Shown: positions 60,747 to 64,000 of the stretch, piece by piece
Position numbering within the stretch: position 1 is the first letter of the stretch
Layout: the number at the start of each line of letters is the position of its first letter
From: Nannochloris sp. 'desiccata'
Taxonomy: Eukaryota; Chlorophyta; Trebouxiophyceae; Chlorellales; Chlorellaceae
Direction of reading: 5' to 3'
Length of the DNA stretch: 64,000 bases
Assembly: GCA_019044685.2 (NCBI GenBank)
Contig: JAGTXX020000001.1
Coordinates: 62,001 to 126,000, forward strand
Translations under genes and position numbers: made by a program
The notes under the pieces: model-generated
Seen by the model: only the letters and a program-made list of their open reading frames with translations
What the model was told of the DNA's origin: nothing
Databases searched by the model: none

Positions 60747-61386
60747 TTATTTCTTCCATCCAGCACACCTAGCGCATGTAGCCTGGATAACAAACCAAGC
60801 TCTAGTACTACGAGCAAATCGGCACTTTGCCGTCCAGTTAAACCAGCCACATTGGGTGTTGCGGACGTTGTCAGCGCACCTGCAAGCATATGGTATCATA
60901 ATGAAACATAGTCTACATTTTGGAGATGTGTTGCGAGACAGGCGCATTTAGCTAAAAAAAAAAGACAATGGTTTGACAATTTTGAAAAAACTTACTCGAT
61001 GATGTTGTCGGTGCAGGCGCAGTTCTTTTTGTCACATTTTTTTTCAGAATAGCACTTGTCGTGGTAATAACAGCACCAATCCATTGAATCGATGGGATTA
61101 CCTGGTCCTGAACGTCCTTCACCACAATATTTACCTGCTTTGAAGATTTGTGGTACTTGAAACTGGTTAGCGCTCCGCTGTTTGGGATCAAAATCCAGTG
61201 GAAAAAGAAAGGTCTTTCTGGCTGTTGATTAGAAATGGAGTTACCGTAATAAGGCCAGACTGCAATAGCACGGCTTGTAGAGTTGGTTCCCTTGGCATGC
61301 TCAGGCAAACGACGACGAGAGGAGGCCTGGGTAACCTGGCAACAGACCAAAGCCAAGATGATGGCGAGACAAGTGGAAAACTTCAT
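60747..61386 (-). CDS. Secreted phospholipase A2
   Basis: Three exons, 61386-61245, 61137-60996 and 60879-60747, give 138 aa. Signal peptide [20 protein letters not shown] then ~25 residues. Splicing changes the frame used in the second exon, giving the Ca2+ loop [12 protein letters not shown] and the active-site helix [12 protein letters not shown] with the His-Asp pair; neither is visible in the unspliced frame. The third exon is Cys-rich ([25 protein letters not shown]). This is the secretory PLA2 fold that cleaves the sn-2 acyl chain of phospholipids. Plant and algal forms act in lipid signalling and membrane remodelling. Twelve-plus cysteines suggest several disulphides. Convergent with uS5. 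Confidence 0.85.
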
Positions 61387-62246
61387 TTTTTTTTCAAGGA
61401 AAAACTGCAATAGAAACAGAAACTTGCGTTAGCAAACTGCAATCAGATAAAAAAGCTATGTTGTATCTTGCAGTTATTGGTTGCCAGAGCCATGCTGTAG
61501 TGGAAAAGTGAGGGCATGAATAGGGATCCTGTATTGGGTAGCCCAGAACATGCCAAAACCTGCTCTAGCACCCTCCCACATACCTGAAAGCACTCAGTAG
61601 ATTCAAGGAATAAAATGGAGTGAGTGAATATCTTCTAAAAAGATGCCAGATGCCCTAACCTAAGCCTACTTTCAACTCGTGGCTGGAGCAGTCTTGGGAG
61701 TCTTCCCTTCAAGGCCCGATTTCATTCTGGGTGCTTTGCTTTTGATTTAATGCGTCTTTTACTCCCAGGATACGTTTATGATGCTGTATTTTTTTTACAA
61801 GTCTCAAACACTTTGGATTAGAGATACCGCTTGGATTTTTTCTTTTGTTGGCGGGAAGGGCGGTGGCGACGAGGGGAGAGGGAGGGGTATACTATAGATT
61901 AAGAATAGCCAGCGTTGCTCAGCAAATATTTCTAGGTAAGTTTTGTTTCTTGATCTGCTGTGTTTTCTCGCTCTCAATTTTTACTTGCACTCGTGTATTT
62001 CTTCCTCTACTTAAGCAGCACAGTTTCCTCGGCGCCTAGAGAAATGCAAAGGGGACTAATCGCACTGCTTTAATGCACCACTACGCAAAATTGCATACGT
62101 ATTACTAAAAATGAGTATAAATCACTGACCAGACTCGGCTGCTGATTGCTTGATATTTAGCAGTGGTCGGCATTTTGCTCGAGCTCGTTGAAATAAACTA
62201 GTTAAGTTATAAAGAGAAAGATTGAGTTTGTTTTTCAATCAAACAC
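61387..62246. other. Divergent intergenic region, no gene seen
   Basis: 860 bp between the starts of the phospholipase A2 (minus) and the PHD protein (plus). A purine-rich GGGAGAGGGAGGGG patch at ~61876 and a donor-like TAGGTAAG at ~61933 are present, but no coherent exon set could be built. Confidence 0.45.
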
Positions 62247-63201
62247 ATGGCGTTGCGCACGGCTGAAGATGTTTTTGTAGACTACTGTGGCAGACGAAGA
62301 GGGGTTCTTAGAGCCCTCACCACTGATGTAAGTTTTTCATTTCAAAAATCTTCCGCAAATGAGTAGCCAGCGGCCCACCTTTGAGCAATCATCGCATCTA
62401 CGAATCTAGCAATAATTAGAAATATTCTCGGCGTCCGCACTTCATCGCGAGACCGCTTTCAATTCGCCAATTGAAGATATATATAATCCTTAGATGGGCA
62501 ACGTCGTCGGACTTGGCTTTATTTTCTCAGCATCCCTCTTGACCCACAACCTTTATCTACCTTTGTTGAAACTGCAGGTAGAGTCATTTTACATCCAATC
62601 CTCCCCTGAAAGGGATAACCTTTGTCTGTACGGCCAGAGCGATGGCACTTGGGAAGTCGCCTTGCCATGTGAAGAGGTCCCTCCAGAGCTTCCAGAGCCT
62701 GCCCTAGGCGTCAACTTTGCACGAGATGGAATGAAAAGGTCTGACTGGCTGTCTTTAGTTGCCGTTCATTCCGATAGCTGGCTCATGGCAGTTGCTTTTT
62801 ACAACGGCGCCCGTCTTGATCAAGAAGGCCGTCGTCAATTATTCAATGACATTAATTCCTTACCAACATGTTTTGAAATTGTCAGTGGCCGTGCGTCTAC
62901 AAAACCAGTAGGCGTAGATGCTGCACAAGTACCGAAACGAGGAGATATAGGCAATAACAACAACAACAACAACAATAATAAACGCCAGCGTGCTGATGAC
63001 GATGAAGATGATGAGGGCAGTGGTGGTGGTGGTGGATCTGACGATTGCCCTATTTGTGGCAGAAAGTACCGTAATGGCGAGTTTTGGATTGCATGTGATA
63101 TGTGTGATAGGTGGTTTTACGGGAAATGTGTTAATATGAATCAAGCCAAGGCTGATAGACAGCCACATTGGAAGTGCCCTGGGTGTGCCGAAGGGAATTA
63201 G
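62247..63201 (+). CDS. ALFIN-like PHD finger protein
   Basis: Two exons, 62247-62327 and 62578-63201, give 234 aa. The N-terminal Alfin domain (~1-130) shows VFVDYCGRRRGVLRALTTD, NLCLYGQSDGTWEVALPCEE and SDWLSLVAVHSDSWLMAVAF. A short Asn-rich and acidic linker follows, then a C-terminal PHD finger (CPICGRKYRNGEFWIACDMC, then DRWFYGKCVNM and HWKCPGC) with the full Cys4-His-Cys3 set. AL proteins bind H3K4me2/3 and are found only in Viridiplantae, which supports the host lineage. The aromatic WIACDMCDRWFYG segment fits methyl-lysine reading. Nuclear transcription regulator. Confidence 0.95.
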
Positions 63202-63427
63202 AAAGTTTTACAACAAAAAGGAGAGAGTTTATTTAGGAGTAATATCTCCGGTATCGACATTGAATGGAAACTTGTCAAAAAGCCAAGTAGCTTAAATTTG
63301 TGAGTAAATATTAATTTTACACTACAATAAACTTGATAAAATAAAAAAGCAAAATGGACGGAACATCGACGACAGTACGGTTAAAAATTATAAACAAAAA
63401 AAAGGACCGCTGCTTACTTACACTTCT

Positions 63428-64000
63428 TTAAGCATTCGCTGTTAAAGCCCTAGCACGATTCCCTAAAATCTTATCTTGGGTGAACCCTTGTGCCACATCC
63501 TTAATCAACGTTCCATTGAAAATTTGAAGCACGGTTACTTTACTACTGAACGGCAAGTCTGGCAATAACTTTGGGGTCAATAGGAAGCATTGAGGGGTAT
63601 CTGGGGCAGTAGCAGCATCCCCCAACAGCTTCCAGACCTTTCTTTCATTGACAGGGTCCATACCTTGATTAATCTCATCAACTACACGGAAAGGGGAGGC
63701 AGCAACTTCCTGTAATGCCACCAAGTATAAAATTGTAGAGACGGAACGTTCCCCACCAGACTGTCGATTTGCATCTAAAGTAGCTAACTCTTCATTTTCT
63801 CTGAATTTAACTCGAATTTCAATCGCATATTTAGCAAAATCATCGCCTTCTACTTCTCGTAACATCACCTCGCCAGCACAGCCCACAGTAGGGAAAGCAG
63901 CAGAGAAATTTTGATTAATCGTTGTGGTGATGCGCCTCAGTTCACCAACCCATTTTTCTTTCAGCTCCGCAATTTGTACTGCATTAAATTCTCTATTATT
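63428..64000 (-). CDS. SMC5: SMC5 C-terminal part (runs off the window)
   Basis: The last 190 codons of a longer gene; the 5' part lies beyond 64000. It covers the end of the coiled coil (AELKEKWVGELRRITTTINQ NF) and the C-terminal ATPase half: signature motif RQSGGERSVSTILYLVALQ, Walker B/D-loop PFRVVDEINQGMDPVNERKV and the H-loop region QCFLLTPKLLPDL. SPFRVVDEINQGMD is characteristic of SMC5 rather than SMC1-4 or SMC6. With SMC6 it forms the DNA-repair and replication-fork complex. No intron in the visible part. Terminal residues after GFTQDKIL are divergent. Confidence 0.93.
   Translation of the reverse strand, partial: NNREFNAVQIAELKEKWVGELRRITTTINQNFSAAFPTVGCAGEVMLREVEGDDFAKYAIEIRVKFRENEELATLDANRQSGGERSVSTILYLVALQEVAASPFRVVDEINQGMDPVNERKVWKLLGDAATAPDTPQCFLLTPKLLPDLPFSSKVTVLQIFNGTLIKDVAQGFTQDKILGNRARALTANA

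Overview
The window is nuclear DNA of a green alga (Chlorophyta). It is gene-dense and intron-bearing, with introns mostly 60-400 nt. Gene content is plant-lineage: an ALFIN-type PHD protein, a RUS/DUF647 protein, nuclear-encoded plastid acetyl-CoA carboxylase alpha subunit, starch synthase III with three starch-binding modules, plastid GGPP synthase, a RABF2/Rab5 GTPase and an RS-type SR splicing factor. It also has a six-cupredoxin membrane ferroxidase like Chlamydomonas FOX1. TGTAA, the usual chlorophyte polyadenylation signal, recurs shortly after many stop codons. No species is named. Most gene models below are spliced by eye; exon limits were chosen so that frame, GT/AG sites and family motifs agree.

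Layout. 0.5-7.4 kb: Rtt106/FACT-like histone chaperone, an ER-type membrane beta-propeller protein, RUS protein, Rab5. 8.1-12.0 kb: multicopper ferroxidase. 12.5-18.6 kb: GT61 glycosyltransferase, Sec61 gamma, CPBP (CAAX-type) protease, organellar ribosomal protein bL17. 18.9-29.5 kb: an RNA-processing cluster (cyclin L, tRNA-splicing endonuclease SEN34, SR protein, DEAH helicase), then a golgin. 30-44 kb: GGPP synthase, ALG10, a ZNF830-like protein, SmE, a COPI-associated membrane protein, GET2, Obg GTPase, starch synthase III. 44.7-53 kb: a small coiled-coil protein, DED1/DDX3 helicase, AccA, ethanolamine-phosphate cytidylyltransferase. 53.3-56.6 kb: a transposon. 56.7-64 kb: TRAPPC2L, long-chain prenyl diphosphate synthase, ribosomal protein uS5 (RPS2), a secreted phospholipase A2, ALFIN-like PHD protein, and the 3' end of SMC5, which runs off the window.

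Genes often alternate strand, giving short shared promoters (177-332 bp between start codons) and tight convergent 3' ends. Functional themes are the secretory pathway (Sec61 gamma, GET2, ALG10, golgin, COPI-associated protein, TRAPPC2L, Rab5), RNA processing, and plastid lipid, starch and isoprenoid metabolism. These are genomic neighbours, not operons.

The most unusual item is a 3,312-bp DNA transposon with perfect 58-bp terminal inverted repeats and a perfect 9-bp target duplication (Mutator-like signature). It carries remnants of a FAR1/MULE-type DNA-binding protein with no visible catalytic core. On the opposite strand is a YqaJ-like nuclease whose two catalytic acids appear as Asn and Gln, fused to a KOW-like tail. 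It sits about 70 bp upstream of the TRAPPC2L start codon. Other points of note: a golgin whose only plausible start is CTG; a ferroxidase whose trinuclear copper ligands lie in domains 2 and 3; Sec61 gamma with two GC-AG introns; and a ZNF830 homologue with no zinc finger.
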